A stretch of DNA of 64,000 nucleotides from assembly GCF_042686195.1 (NCBI RefSeq), contig NZ_JBHUOQ010000005.1, positions 62,001 to 126,000 on the forward strand. Reading direction: 5' to 3'. The notes below the pieces were generated by a model. The model ran no database searches and was not told the DNA's origin. It saw only the letters and a list, made by a program, of their open reading frames with translations. The position numbers and the translations under genes are program-made. This DNA comes from Corticicoccus populi (GTDB lineage Bacteria > Bacillota > Bacilli > Staphylococcales > Salinicoccaceae). Below, piece by piece: positions 26,793-36,182 of the stretch. The first letter of the stretch is position 1, and each line of letters begins with the position of its first letter.

Positions 26793-28761
26793 TTCTATAA
26801 CTCCCTTCAATAAGTTCTACTACATTCTCTATATTTGAGTTGAAAAGTTTTTTCATAAAATTTTCATTTGTAAATAAAGAATTTAAATGAAGTAGTTTTT
26901 TTACATGTTTGTTGTCCTTTGAAGGAGAAAGCACAAGCACACACAATGCCTCTGTCTTATCAATTAATAATTGAAAATCTTCCTTTAATACCCCGTCATC
27001 ATAATGTGCATGAGGCAGATATACATTTGGACCTATGACCATCACTTCATACCGTTCTCTGAATACTGACATCGTTTCCTGTTTATAGTTCTCCGTTGCT
27101 GACTTCCTTTCTATCAGCTGATTGAGACCTTGTTCCGTCATTTGAAATATATTTAAAGACTCTGTGTAATTCACTTGATAATCCTGGATTAGTTTTTCAA
27201 GCTGATCAGATTTTTCTTCATTTTCTTCGAAGAAAATATGTGTTTTTTCTTTAATCTGTTCAAACTTTTCTTTTGGAATCACATCATATAAAAAATTCAT
27301 AAGCTGATTTGTTTTAATTTGAGGATCAGATAATATAAATTTCTGTACTCTCTTTTTAAATACATCCCGGGAATTTTCATCGAACAAATTTTTCAGTATA
27401 AATATCGGCTTTGTTGTTTTTAATGGTTTTGTACTAAAAATAATATCTGCATTGGGTACCTCACTGTAAAATCTTCTCTCACTGTATGTTCCGAGAAATT
27501 TAATCGTTGGAAACATACCTTTGAGCTGGACATTCATCAGTTCTGAAATTGAAGTTCCACTGTGACAAACTACTGCTGCACTGACTTCAGCATTATTACG
27601 ATACTCATCATTGTTTACATAGTACATATGTCCAAGAACAATCATTGAAAGATAGACAATTTCATCTTCACTCAAACTGTTCTTTTCATATTGACAGACA
27701 ATTTCTCTCACGATTTCATAGACCGGATAATATCTGTTAATAAAATCTGTTTTTAAAGGATTTTCTAATGTCAGCCCCAGCCTTTTTCGGATGAGTGCCG
27801 GATTTAAATGTGCCAGCAGTTTTCTTTCAAATTCACTATTTTTAAAATTCAATACCAGCTTATCTTCCAGTTTGAGAATGATAAAATCTACGAAATTTTT
27901 GACTTCACTTTCAGGAAAAAGTTCTGATTTCAAATTCAGCTGATTTGCTCCCAGGAAAACCATGACCAGATAAGTGATGTCCTGTCTGGATAAATCCGGG
28001 TATCCCCAGAGAATATTCTCAATCTCTTTAAATTCAGTTGTATTACTTAGATCCTGATATTTTATAGATAAATCCCAAGTACTGCTGATGACTTCAGAAC
28101 GCTTAATCATTATTAAAATTAAATACGGCAGTTTCGAAAGGTACTCATCACTAAAAGTAATGTTCGTCTTTTCTTCCATACTTCTAATTCTTTCTGTAAG
28201 AAGAAAATAGTCATCTTTAACTTTTATGGCTTTTTCTTCGAGTAAATTACGCCCGTTCTGATAAATAAACATACGGTCAACGATGTTGATTATTTCTGCA
28301 CGTATACTTAATTCTTCACCATCAATCACAAATCCGTTTTTTCTGGAGTATTCAACTGAAACATTTTTAAATTTTAAGCTTTTATTAATTTCTTTAATAT
28401 CATTTGTCAATGTATTCTTACTTGCTAAACAGTGTTCAGCCAGCTCATCCAGAGACAAATAATCATTTGACAAAGCTATCTTTAAATAACAAATATCCCT
28501 TCTGACCTGCGGCTTGTATATAGGCGTCACTTCATAAATGGGAATATGAAATAACTGCGCTACATCTACTTTATACTCATACGGAATGTATATTATTTTA
28601 TTGGAAATAATCACTTTTTCCGATTTGAAATTACTGTTCACCTCATCAATGGAGTGAATCATACTGGTGGTATCCAAATTAAATTTTTCTGATAAGTCGC
28701 CAATAATCATATAATCTTCCATAATAAGATTCCCAATTATTTTTTCCAATTTTTTATTCAT
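26782..28761 (-). CDS. BglG-family PRD transcriptional regulator with EIIB- and EIIA-like domains
   Basis: A 659-residue MtlR/GatR-type activator at the head of the PTS operon. In order: N-terminal HTH regions (residues about 1-160), PRD1 (about 175-280), PRD2 (about 285-395, with conserved His in AHLNPALIRKR and VYLSMIVLGHMYY), a Gat-type EIIB domain with Cys in VCHSGTSISEL (about 400-490), and an EIIA-like domain with His in VYLPHAHYDD (about 510-659). HPr and EII phosphorylation of these domains tunes activity to PTS flux. The ATG at 28761 follows GGGGGGAG. PRD1 seems to lack clear His residues. Confidence 0.9.
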   Translation of the reverse strand: MNKKLEKIIGNLIMEDYMIIGDLSEKFNLDTTSMIHSIDEVNSNFKSEKVIISNKIIYIPYEYKVDVAQLFHIPIYEVTPIYKPQVRRDICYLKIALSNDYLSLDELAEHCLASKNTLTNDIKEINKSLKFKNVSVEYSRKNGFVIDGEELSIRAEIINIVDRMFIYQNGRNLLEEKAIKVKDDYFLLTERIRSMEEKTNITFSDEYLSKLPYLILIMIKRSEVISSTWDLSIKYQDLSNTTEFKEIENILWGYPDLSRQDITYLVMVFLGANQLNLKSELFPESEVKNFVDFIILKLEDKLVLNFKNSEFERKLLAHLNPALIRKRLGLTLENPLKTDFINRYYPVYEIVREIVCQYEKNSLSEDEIVYLSMIVLGHMYYVNNDEYRNNAEVSAAVVCHSGTSISELMNVQLKGMFPTIKFLGTYSERRFYSEVPNADIIFSTKPLKTTKPIFILKNLFDENSRDVFKKRVQKFILSDPQIKTNQLMNFLYDVIPKEKFEQIKEKTHIFFEENEEKSDQLEKLIQDYQVNYTESLNIFQMTEQGLNQLIERKSATENYKQETMSVFRERYEVMVIGPNVYLPHAHYDDGVLKEDFQLLIDKTEALCVLVLSPSKDNKHVKKLLHLNSLFTNENFMKKLFNSNIENVVELIEGSYRNDS

Positions 28762-29001
28762 TCCGCTCCCCCCATTTGTGCACACTTATATTATAAATCA
28801 GAATATTCCGACCAAACTTACCATTCATCACAACTCATATTATGATACTTTTTATATTGTGATGGACGTACCTTATTAATGTAATCTAAAAATTTAGAGA
28901 GGTAACTAGATTCTATATACCGATAAAGTTCATAAATTTTTTCGAATATCATATTGTTATCATATACAGGGGATTTATACTTATATTAAAGAGGTGTATT
29001 T

Positions 29002-30060
29002 ATGCTATTTGAAAAAGCGGAAAGTTTTATTAATCACATGCATCAGGAGCTTGAATTTGATCCCTCAGCTGCACATGAGAGGATAAAAGAGATTAAAGAT
29101 GAAATTAGAGAAAACGGAACTTACACTCACACAACAGAAGAACTGATTTTCGGTGCGAAAACTGCCTGGCGGCATTCCAACCGGTGCATCGGGAGATTAT
29201 TCTGGAATAACTTAGAGGTCAGAGACCTTAGACATATTGATGATGAAGCGTCATTTATTCAATCAATTGAAAAACATATAGATGATACTACAAACAACGG
29301 TAAGATTAAGCCGATGATTTCAATTTTTTCAAATGATATTAAAATATACAACGAACAGCTGATCCGCTACGCAGGATACAGTGAAGCGGGTGATCCGCAG
29401 TCTGTAGAAACAACCAACCTTGCCCGTCATATCGGCTGGCAGAGTTCACCGGATGATTTTAATATACTTCCGTTAATTTATAAGTTTCCTCATTCACCTG
29501 TAACTTATCATGAACTGAACAAAAATATCATTAAAGAAGTACCTATCAGACACGATGATTATCCGTGTTTGGAATCACTGAATTTAAAATGGTATGCTGT
29601 ACCGATTATTTCCAATATGGATTTAGAAATCGGTGGTTTGTATTATCATACTTCCCCCTTCAATGGGTGGTATATGGAGACTGAAATCGGTGTACGGAAT
29701 TTCACGGATGAGTACCGCTACAACAAGCTTCGTGAGATTGCTGAATCTTTTAATCTTGATACCTCTTCCACAACCACTTACTGGCGGGACCGGGCACTGG
29801 TGGAGTTTAACTATGCCGTATATCACTCATTCAAAAATGAAGGTGTTTCAATCGTTGACCATATTACGGCATCCAAACAATTTAAACAGTTTGAGCGGCA
29901 GGAATTACGTGAAGACCGGAAAGTAACCGGCAAGTGGAGCTGGCTCGCACCGCCTCTGTCACCCTCTTTAGTTCACAACTACCATCAGGGCTACGATAAT
30001 ACAATGCGTTCACCAAACTTTTTATACAGAAAAAACGAAAATAAATGTCCGTTCCATTAA
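29002..30060 (+). CDS. nos: Bacterial nitric oxide synthase, oxygenase domain only
   Basis: Makes NO and citrulline from arginine with haem and a reduced pterin. The 352-residue protein has the axial haem Cys62 in AWRHSNRCIGRLFW and the arginine-binding Glu in the conserved substrate-channel block NGWYMETEIGVRNF. The C-terminus is the normal pterin/dimer region. As in Bacillus and Staphylococcus there is no fused reductase, so electrons come from cellular flavodoxin-type reductases. AAAGAGGTG precedes the ATG. It stands alone between two leftward sugar operons, with its own terminator. In relatives the NO protects against oxidative stress and antibiotics. Confidence 0.97.
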   Translation: MLFEKAESFINHMHQELEFDPSAAHERIKEIKDEIRENGTYTHTTEELIFGAKTAWRHSNRCIGRLFWNNLEVRDLRHIDDEASFIQSIEKHIDDTTNNGKIKPMISIFSNDIKIYNEQLIRYAGYSEAGDPQSVETTNLARHIGWQSSPDDFNILPLIYKFPHSPVTYHELNKNIIKEVPIRHDDYPCLESLNLKWYAVPIISNMDLEIGGLYYHTSPFNGWYMETEIGVRNFTDEYRYNKLREIAESFNLDTSSTTTYWRDRALVEFNYAVYHSFKNEGVSIVDHITASKQFKQFERQELREDRKVTGKWSWLAPPLSPSLVHNYHQGYDNTMRSPNFLYRKNENKCPFH

Positions 30061-30087
30061 AAAAATCCCGGAAATCCGGGATTTTTT
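30059..30087. terminator. Bidirectional terminator
   Basis: ATCCCGG-AAAT-CCGGGAT flanked by a seven-base A-run and a six-base T-run, between convergent nos and the LacD-type aldolase. Confidence 0.92.
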
Positions 30088-31017
30088 CTATTTAATAGGT
30101 GACGCACATTCCTGCACTACTTCTCTTAATGTCTGAATATTTTTTGTACCTGTCGTTTTCATCCATTCCTCAACCGCTTCAAATCCGCCTTCATGATAGG
30201 CATCTGCCGCGCCTGCCCATGTAGCTCTGCCGCAGAGTACACCGTTAAACTGAGAGCCTGCTTCTTTCGCAAATCTTAATGTCTCATTGAACATTTCCGA
30301 AGTCACGCCGGCACTCAGGAATATGAATGGAACGCCTGAAGCATCCGACTGTTCTTTAAAGTGTGCAAGAGCCTCTATTTTTGTATATACCGGGTCTTCA
30401 CAGTACCCCTCAACATAATTCATATTCACAGGGACTTCAACTTTAAACACGTCCACTCCGTATTTCTCTTTGCCGTACTCTTCAATCACTTTCAGTATCT
30501 TTCCAGGCTTCTTCTCTGCAAATTCTCTGGATTTCGCATCTTCAATATCTTTGTCGTATGTGATGATTTCAAGGAAAAACGGTATATCTTCACCCCGGCA
30601 CTCAGAACCTACTCTCTGAATAAAACTCTCTTTCTGTATATTAATTTCTCTTTCTTCATCCGGATCAATATACACAAGAAGTTTGATTGCTTCAGTGCCT
30701 TTATCCTTTAATTCACGGACAGACCATTCGTCCAGTAAATCAGGCAGTCTGCCCGGCTCCGTTTTATCATATCCTGTTTTTTCATATGCCATTAATAAGC
30801 CGCATTCAGAATCTCTGTCACCGGCAGCATCCTGTCCGTACTCCGGATCAAGTAATATTGAGCTTGCATAAGGTGTTAAATATTTTGAAATTAAAACTTT
30901 GAACCGGCTGATGTCAGTTTCGCTAACATCTCCGAGCATACGTTTTAACGCACCTCTCTGATCAATTGCCAATGCTGAAATAATATGATTATCAGTTAAT
31001 CTGTCTAAATTTTTCAT
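30088..31017 (-). CDS. lacD: Tagatose-1,6-bisphosphate aldolase, LacD type (class I)
   Basis: Cleaves tagatose-1,6-bisphosphate to DHAP and glyceraldehyde-3-P by Schiff-base chemistry. The 309-residue protein matches staphylococcal LacD block for block: HIISALAIDQRGALKRML, ASSILLDPEYG, LLMAYEKTGYD, RVGSECRGEDIPFFLE, the active-site Lys in DVFKVEVPVNM, and FNGVLCGRATWAGA. It is about 15 residues shorter at the N-terminus than S. aureus LacD. The ATGA overlap with the PTS gene shows a single operon. The kinase upstream would supply its substrate. Confidence 0.93.
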   Translation of the reverse strand: MKNLDRLTDNHIISALAIDQRGALKRMLGDVSETDISRFKVLISKYLTPYASSILLDPEYGQDAAGDRDSECGLLMAYEKTGYDKTEPGRLPDLLDEWSVRELKDKGTEAIKLLVYIDPDEEREINIQKESFIQRVGSECRGEDIPFFLEIITYDKDIEDAKSREFAEKKPGKILKVIEEYGKEKYGVDVFKVEVPVNMNYVEGYCEDPVYTKIEALAHFKEQSDASGVPFIFLSAGVTSEMFNETLRFAKEAGSQFNGVLCGRATWAGAADAYHEGGFEAVEEWMKTTGTKNIQTLREVVQECASPIK

Positions 31018-32903
31018 GATTCCACTCCAAGTAAAATATTTTTAATTTCTTCTTCAGAATTCGATTGTTTTAATCTTTCAACGAGTGATTCATCCATTAG
31101 TTTTCTTGAGATATCCGCAAGAATATTAAGGTGCTCACTGCCACTGTTTTCAGGAACAAGTATTGAAATAACAAATGTCGTTGCATTACCGTCCATTGCA
31201 GGCCACTCTACACCATTATTTAAACGTGCTACAATCACTGCCGGTTTGTTGATTGATTCATTTGAAACATGCGGGATAGCTATTCCGTTCTCCATGCCGG
31301 TACTGCCCTGTTCCTCTCTTTGATTAAAGCCGTCAAGTACAGCCCTGCTGTCAGCAGCAATGCCTTGTTCTACAGCCATATCTGATATAAAAGTTAGTAC
31401 AGCTTCTTTATCTTCTAAATTTTGATCCAGGAAAATCCGGGACGGTGTAATGAGAGAATCATTATTCACGTGACCTTCCGGTACGTTTTCGGAATCAGTT
31501 TTTAAATCACTATTCTCCATCTTTCTTACAGAACGTCTCTGATCAAGACTCATCAAATAACCCGCAACTACCGAACCGATTAGAATAGCAAGAATCCACT
31601 GCAATGCACCAGTAACAACCGGCAGTACAATAAATCCGCCGTGCGGTGCCGGTACTTCAACACCGAATAAATAAGTTAATATCGCCGCAATAGATGAACC
31701 GAGCATCAGAATTGGAATGATGGTCAACGGTCTTTTCGCTGCGAATGGAATAGCACCTTCTGTAATATGTGTGGACCCGAGAAGGAAGTTCACAAGCCCT
31801 GCACTTCTTTCATTCTGCGGATAATACTTTCTGCCGAATAATACTGCGAAACCTGTCGCAAGGGGTGGTGCAATACATGCCGCTGATACTCCGGCCATGA
31901 ACGCGTAATTTCCCTGTGCGAGAAGAACCGTACCTGTAACATAAGCCGCCTTATTGACAGGGCCGCCCATATCAAACGCACTCATTGAACCGATTAAAAG
32001 ACCGAGAATAATCGGATTCGATCCTTGGAAACCAGCGATAAAGTCCATCATTGTCTGGTTGATTGCTTCCATCGGTACAGACAGCCACCAGATAATCAGT
32101 CCCGCAATAAAAATCCCCAGTACAGGAAACAAGAAAATAGATTTTAAGCCGTCCAGCTGCTTCGGCAGTTTTTGAAATACTCTACCGAGGGCAATCAGTA
32201 CTAGTCCGGATAGGAAACCACTGACAATCCCGCCTAAAAATCCTGTTTCATTCTGGAATGCAATCATACCTGTAATAAAACCAATTATAAGACCCGGCCG
32301 GTTTGCCATCGACTGTGCAATATAGGCACTCAGTATCGGTACCATCAGTCCCATCGCGACACCACCGATTGTATTCAGCTGTGCAGCGAATGCATTATAT
32401 TGATCCGAACTTGGATCTGCAGAGTAAATACCAAACATTAATGACACTGCAATCATGACACCGCCCGCAACAACAAACGGTATCATATGGGATACACCAT
32501 TCATTAAATGAACATATATCTGCCGCCAGATGCTTTGTTTTAAACCATAAGAAGTTTCCTCATCCACACTTGATTTATCTGTACGATATACAGAAACATC
32601 ACCGTTTAATGCCTGCTCGATGAGCTCATCTGATTTTTTCATTCCTCTTGCGACCGGTACATTAATCACTTTTTTACCGTTAAATCTTTCAATATTTACA
32701 TTTTTATCTGCTGCGACAATAATGACTTCCGCATCTTCTATTTCCTGGCGTGTAAAACTATTTTGTACACCCTGCTGACCGTGTGTTTCTACTTTTATCG
32801 ACACTCCGTATTTTTCTGCAGATTTCTTTAATGCTTCTTCAGCCATAAACGTGTGTGCAATACCCGTAGGACAGCCGGTAACCCCTAATATTTTATACTT
32901 CAT
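31014..32903 (-). CDS. PTS fructose-family transporter, domain order EIIB-EIIC-EIIA
   Basis: A 629-residue fused permease. Residues 1-100 are a fructose-type EIIB with phosphorylated Cys11 (LGVTGCPTGIAHTFMAEEAL). Residues about 125-465 form the EIIC with GGPVNKAAY and the STHITEGAIPFA substrate loop. A linker leads to an EIIA domain (about 485-629) with the phosphorylated His in GIAIPHVSNES. The usual firmicute FruA order is A-B-C, so EIIA at the C-terminus is less common. Fructose-type systems phosphorylate at C1. Between a PfkB kinase and a tagatose-bisphosphate aldolase, the likely substrate is D-tagatose, with fructose the alternative. Confidence 0.9.
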   Translation of the reverse strand: MKYKILGVTGCPTGIAHTFMAEEALKKSAEKYGVSIKVETHGQQGVQNSFTRQEIEDAEVIIVAADKNVNIERFNGKKVINVPVARGMKKSDELIEQALNGDVSVYRTDKSSVDEETSYGLKQSIWRQIYVHLMNGVSHMIPFVVAGGVMIAVSLMFGIYSADPSSDQYNAFAAQLNTIGGVAMGLMVPILSAYIAQSMANRPGLIIGFITGMIAFQNETGFLGGIVSGFLSGLVLIALGRVFQKLPKQLDGLKSIFLFPVLGIFIAGLIIWWLSVPMEAINQTMMDFIAGFQGSNPIILGLLIGSMSAFDMGGPVNKAAYVTGTVLLAQGNYAFMAGVSAACIAPPLATGFAVLFGRKYYPQNERSAGLVNFLLGSTHITEGAIPFAAKRPLTIIPILMLGSSIAAILTYLFGVEVPAPHGGFIVLPVVTGALQWILAILIGSVVAGYLMSLDQRRSVRKMENSDLKTDSENVPEGHVNNDSLITPSRIFLDQNLEDKEAVLTFISDMAVEQGIAADSRAVLDGFNQREEQGSTGMENGIAIPHVSNESINKPAVIVARLNNGVEWPAMDGNATTFVISILVPENSGSEHLNILADISRKLMDESLVERLKQSNSEEEIKNILLGVES

Positions 32904-32905
32904 AT

Positions 32906-33838
32906 CTACACCTCTGTTCTTTTATGATCTATTACATTAATCTCTGACATTAACGCTTTGACATCTGAAAAATCAGTGAGACCTGACCTGAATGCTGTAG
33001 ATGAACCCGCTGCGACCGCTTCTTTCAAAGCAGCTTTCTCATCACCGGTCCGCTTAAACACTGCATAATATGTTGCGAGTAAAGTATCTCCTGAGCAGGC
33101 TGTATTGACGACTGTCCCTTCCGGCGCATCTGCTTCAATCACTATATTTTCATTAATCAGCCATGCACCGCTGCCGCCGTTTGAAATAATAATATTTTCG
33201 ACACCCTCATCTATCAGCGATTCAGCCGCTTCAACCATTTCACCTTCACCGGTTTTTCTGCCTTCCAAGAAAATCTCCCGGAACTCATCGATATTCGGTT
33301 TAATCAAATACGGCCGATACTTCACCAGGTCTTTTAAAACCGGATCGCTGATATCCCATATCAGTTTAAATCCCTGTGCTTTCGATAATTGGGCAATCTG
33401 AATTAATATCGAATGGTCCACTCCGCGCGGCAGACTGCCGCTGACAAACAGGACATCTTCATCAGTGAGTGTTTGGAGCGTGCTGATTAACATATCCTGT
33501 GCATCTCCATCAATCACCGGACCCTGATTTACAATTTTAAATTCTCCATTTTCAGACTGAACAAATGTATTAATACGTGTAATACCGTCCACCTCGACAA
33601 ACGCATTATTCACACCGATTTTATCAAGTTCATTCTTTATAAAATCACCCGAGAAACCGCCTAAAAATCCGAGTGCCGTGGATTCAATGTTCAACTGCTT
33701 TAAAATCAGGGATACATTCACACCCTTGCCGTTCGGCTGGTATTCTTCGTATTTACTTCTATTCACTTCATCTGCGACAAATGTATCCATTTCAACAAAA
33801 AGATCAATCGCAGGATTCATCGTACACGTATATATCAT
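32906..33838 (-). CDS. PfkB family hexose-phosphate kinase (1-phosphofructokinase/tagatose-1-P kinase)
   Basis: A 310-residue ribokinase-fold kinase starting MIYTCTMNPAIDLFVEMD. The substrate loop is GKGVNVSLILKQLN near 38, and the catalytic region reads NTACSGDTLLA near 250, a C-S variant of the normal GAGDS. It lies two bases before the PTS gene. The set of fructose-type PTS, this kinase and LacD-type aldolase predicts ketose-1-P to ketose-1,6-bisphosphate conversion. Tagatose-1-P is the natural candidate because the aldolase is a tagatose-bisphosphate enzyme. Confidence 0.88.
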   Translation of the reverse strand: MIYTCTMNPAIDLFVEMDTFVADEVNRSKYEEYQPNGKGVNVSLILKQLNIESTALGFLGGFSGDFIKNELDKIGVNNAFVEVDGITRINTFVQSENGEFKIVNQGPVIDGDAQDMLISTLQTLTDEDVLFVSGSLPRGVDHSILIQIAQLSKAQGFKLIWDISDPVLKDLVKYRPYLIKPNIDEFREIFLEGRKTGEGEMVEAAESLIDEGVENIIISNGGSGAWLINENIVIEADAPEGTVVNTACSGDTLLATYYAVFKRTGDEKAALKEAVAAGSSTAFRSGLTDFSDVKALMSEINVIDHKRTEV

Positions 33839-33887
33839 GATTATTCACCTCATATCCTCTATACTTATATTATGAGTCAGAGAACTA

Positions 33888-33901
33888 TGAAAATGTTTTC
33901 A
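33888..33901. promoter_or_regulatory. cre-like (CcpA) site upstream of the tagatose-type operon
   Basis: TGAAAATGTTTTCA fits the catabolite-responsive element TGWNANCGNTNWCA with one mismatch (T for C at the centre). It lies in the divergent promoter region between the PTS operon and the RpiR gene, where CcpA repression would be expected. Confidence 0.65.
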
Positions 33902-33959
33902 ATAATCTATAGAATTACCTTAAAAACATGAAAAACTTTTACAATATCAGGAGGAATAT

Positions 33960-34751
33960 ATGAACTTTAATCAAAGAGTACTCCAAAAACATGATTATCT
34001 AAGCGACAGCGAAAAATTTTTAGTGGATTTTATTGAGAAGAATATACGCAGTATAAACAGTCTTTCCATTGTAAAACTGAGTGAACAGTCCAATGTTTCA
34101 ACATCTACAATTGTCAGATGCATGAAAAAGCTGGGGTACAAAGGATTCACGGATTTTAAATTTAAAATTACTTTAGAGAATTCCGATGCAGGAAAAGATG
34201 ACATATTAAATTTTAAAAATATTGATAAACAGATAGAGACCGCAATATTAAAGAATAAGGAGGAAGTAGAAAATACACTGAGTTTCATCAGTCCGGTGAT
34301 TATTGAGGATGCGCTTGAAGCGATTAACTACAGCAGGAAAATTACTATTTTTGCACGGGGCTTCTCAGAAATGATTGCAGAAGAGATGACAACAAAATTA
34401 CAGCTGTTGGATAAACACTGTGAAATGCACAGTGACCCGAATATTATTCGTTTGAAATCTAATTATTTTGGAAAAGATGACCTGGTGATTTTTATATCTC
34501 TCAGTGGCAACACCGGAGAACTTGTCGAGTCAGCAGAAATATGCCACAGACACAATATTAAAACAATACTGTTGACTACAAACAAAAACGGGCATCTGTA
34601 TTCTCTGACAGATATTATTCTTCTCGGCTATAAATCAGAGCAGAGCTATTTTCCGGAATATGAAGTACGCTCACGTCTGCCGCTTCAAGTATTGAGCAGA
34701 ATACTCCTTGATTCATATGTAATACGTTATAAAAAGAATCAGCATATTTAA
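33960..34751 (+). CDS. MurR/RpiR family transcriptional regulator
   Basis: A 263-residue regulator with an N-terminal HTH_6 domain (about 1-75; LSEQSNVSTSTIVRCMKKLGYKG) and a C-terminal SIS domain (about 115-240; LVIFISLSGNTGELVESAE). CAGGAGG precedes the ATG. It is divergent from the kinase-PTS-aldolase operon across 121 bases that contain the cre-like site, so it is the likely specific regulator of that operon with a ketose phosphate as effector. It is a distant paralogue of the RpiR protein at 16903-17691. Confidence 0.9.
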   Translation: MNFNQRVLQKHDYLSDSEKFLVDFIEKNIRSINSLSIVKLSEQSNVSTSTIVRCMKKLGYKGFTDFKFKITLENSDAGKDDILNFKNIDKQIETAILKNKEEVENTLSFISPVIIEDALEAINYSRKITIFARGFSEMIAEEMTTKLQLLDKHCEMHSDPNIIRLKSNYFGKDDLVIFISLSGNTGELVESAEICHRHNIKTILLTTNKNGHLYSLTDIILLGYKSEQSYFPEYEVRSRLPLQVLSRILLDSYVIRYKKNQHI

Positions 34752-34761
34752 TTCGCCATTA

Positions 34762-34791
34762 AAAAACGGGACTGAAAACAGCCCCGTTTTT
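34762..34791. terminator. Bidirectional terminator
   Basis: AAAAACGGG-a-CTG pairs with CAG-c-CCCGTTTTT around AAAA, between the convergent RpiR and dsdA genes. Confidence 0.88.
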
Positions 34792-34820
34792 ACACTTCTT
34801 ATAATGATATTATTTGATTA

Positions 34821-36182
34821 CTATTCAATATATCCTTTTCCTCTTTCATAATACTCGTTCATCAAATCATCAGGTACCATACTTCCGCCTGTTCCCCATG
34901 AAATATGTGCTGCACCTTTTAATTTTTCAAACGTAATGTCATTACTTTCTAAATACCGCTTCCCTGCTTTCGAATTGAACAAGGCAGAAGGACCTTTAAG
35001 TGCTGCCAAAGCAGATGGTTCCATATACACACCTTCGGTGTCTGCTAATTGTGCCAATAGTTTAAACATATTTTCATCTGTGACTGTGTATGATCCGCTG
35101 ATCATATTCTCCATGACTTTACCGACAAATCTTGACGGTCTGCCGACAGCAAGGCCGTCTGCCTCTGTCTTATTATCAATTCCGAAATCCTGCACTGATA
35201 CTCCATCATGCAGTCCTGTTAACAGTCCTGTAAGCATGCATGGGGAGTGTGTCGGTTCTGCAAAAAAGCAGTGTACATTATCACCAAACGCCATTTTGAG
35301 ACCAAATGCCACACCACCCGGGCCACCGCCGACTCCGCAGGGCAGATAAACAAACAGCGGATGACTGCTGTCTACTTTCACTTTCATATCTTTAAGCTGC
35401 TGTTTCAGTCTTGATGCTGCCACTGCATAACCAAGAAACAGATTTTTGGAATTTTCATCATCAATGAAATACGTATACTCATCATCGAGTGCTGCCTCCC
35501 TGCCGCCGGAAACCGCTTCACTGTAATCACTCTCATGCTGAACGACTTTTACGCCTTTTTCTTTAAGAAGGTCTTTCTTCCATGCTTTCGCATCTTCAGA
35601 CATATGTACAGTAACGTTAAATCCAAGTTCAGAACTGATAATCCCAATACTCAAGCCGAGATTTCCTGTTGATCCGACAACAATTGTATATTGTGAAAAC
35701 AACTGCTTAAATCTTTCATCCTGAAGCTTTGCATAATCATCATCCAAGGATAAAAGTCCTTCATTTACAGCAATTTCTTCGGCAATATAAAACACTTCAT
35801 ATATACCGCCGCGTGCCTTGATTGATCCTGAAACAGGGAGTAAGTTGTCTTCTTTTAAAAGCAGTCTGCCCTGCACCGGATGTTTAAATGATTGATTGAG
35901 ACGTTTTTTCATGTCTTTAATCTCCACTAAAGGAGATTCAATGATTCCGTTATTCTCCTGTGTTTCTGGAAATACCTTCATGACATAAGGTGAAAAACGT
36001 TCGAGTCTTCTCTCTGCGTCAGCAATTTCAGCTTTACCGAAATATAGATTCCTGAGGGCCTCTTCCATCGGTTTAATATTTGGATTAATCCAAAATACTT
36101 CCTGCAGAAGTGAAATATCATTTAACAGAGGGTATTTCACTTTCAATTCTTTAATTTCAAAGTTGTTACTTGACGGTTCCAT
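34821..36182 (-). CDS. dsdA: D-serine ammonia-lyase (D-serine dehydratase)
   Basis: Converts D-serine to pyruvate and ammonia with PLP. The 453-residue type-fold II enzyme has the Schiff-base Lys at about 122 in NLLPVSGSIKARGG, the phosphate-cup glycine loop VGSTGNLGLSIG, and the conserved VYLPCGVGGGPGGVAFGL. Length is near that of E. coli DsdA. AGGAAAGGAAGCG precedes the ATG, which overlaps the DinB-like gene by 17 bases. No dsdC-type regulator or D-serine permease is adjacent. It may detoxify D-serine or provide carbon. Confidence 0.95.
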   Translation of the reverse strand: MEPSSNNFEIKELKVKYPLLNDISLLQEVFWINPNIKPMEEALRNLYFGKAEIADAERRLERFSPYVMKVFPETQENNGIIESPLVEIKDMKKRLNQSFKHPVQGRLLLKEDNLLPVSGSIKARGGIYEVFYIAEEIAVNEGLLSLDDDYAKLQDERFKQLFSQYTIVVGSTGNLGLSIGIISSELGFNVTVHMSEDAKAWKKDLLKEKGVKVVQHESDYSEAVSGGREAALDDEYTYFIDDENSKNLFLGYAVAASRLKQQLKDMKVKVDSSHPLFVYLPCGVGGGPGGVAFGLKMAFGDNVHCFFAEPTHSPCMLTGLLTGLHDGVSVQDFGIDNKTEADGLAVGRPSRFVGKVMENMISGSYTVTDENMFKLLAQLADTEGVYMEPSALAALKGPSALFNSKAGKRYLESNDITFEKLKGAAHISWGTGGSMVPDDLMNEYYERGKGYIE

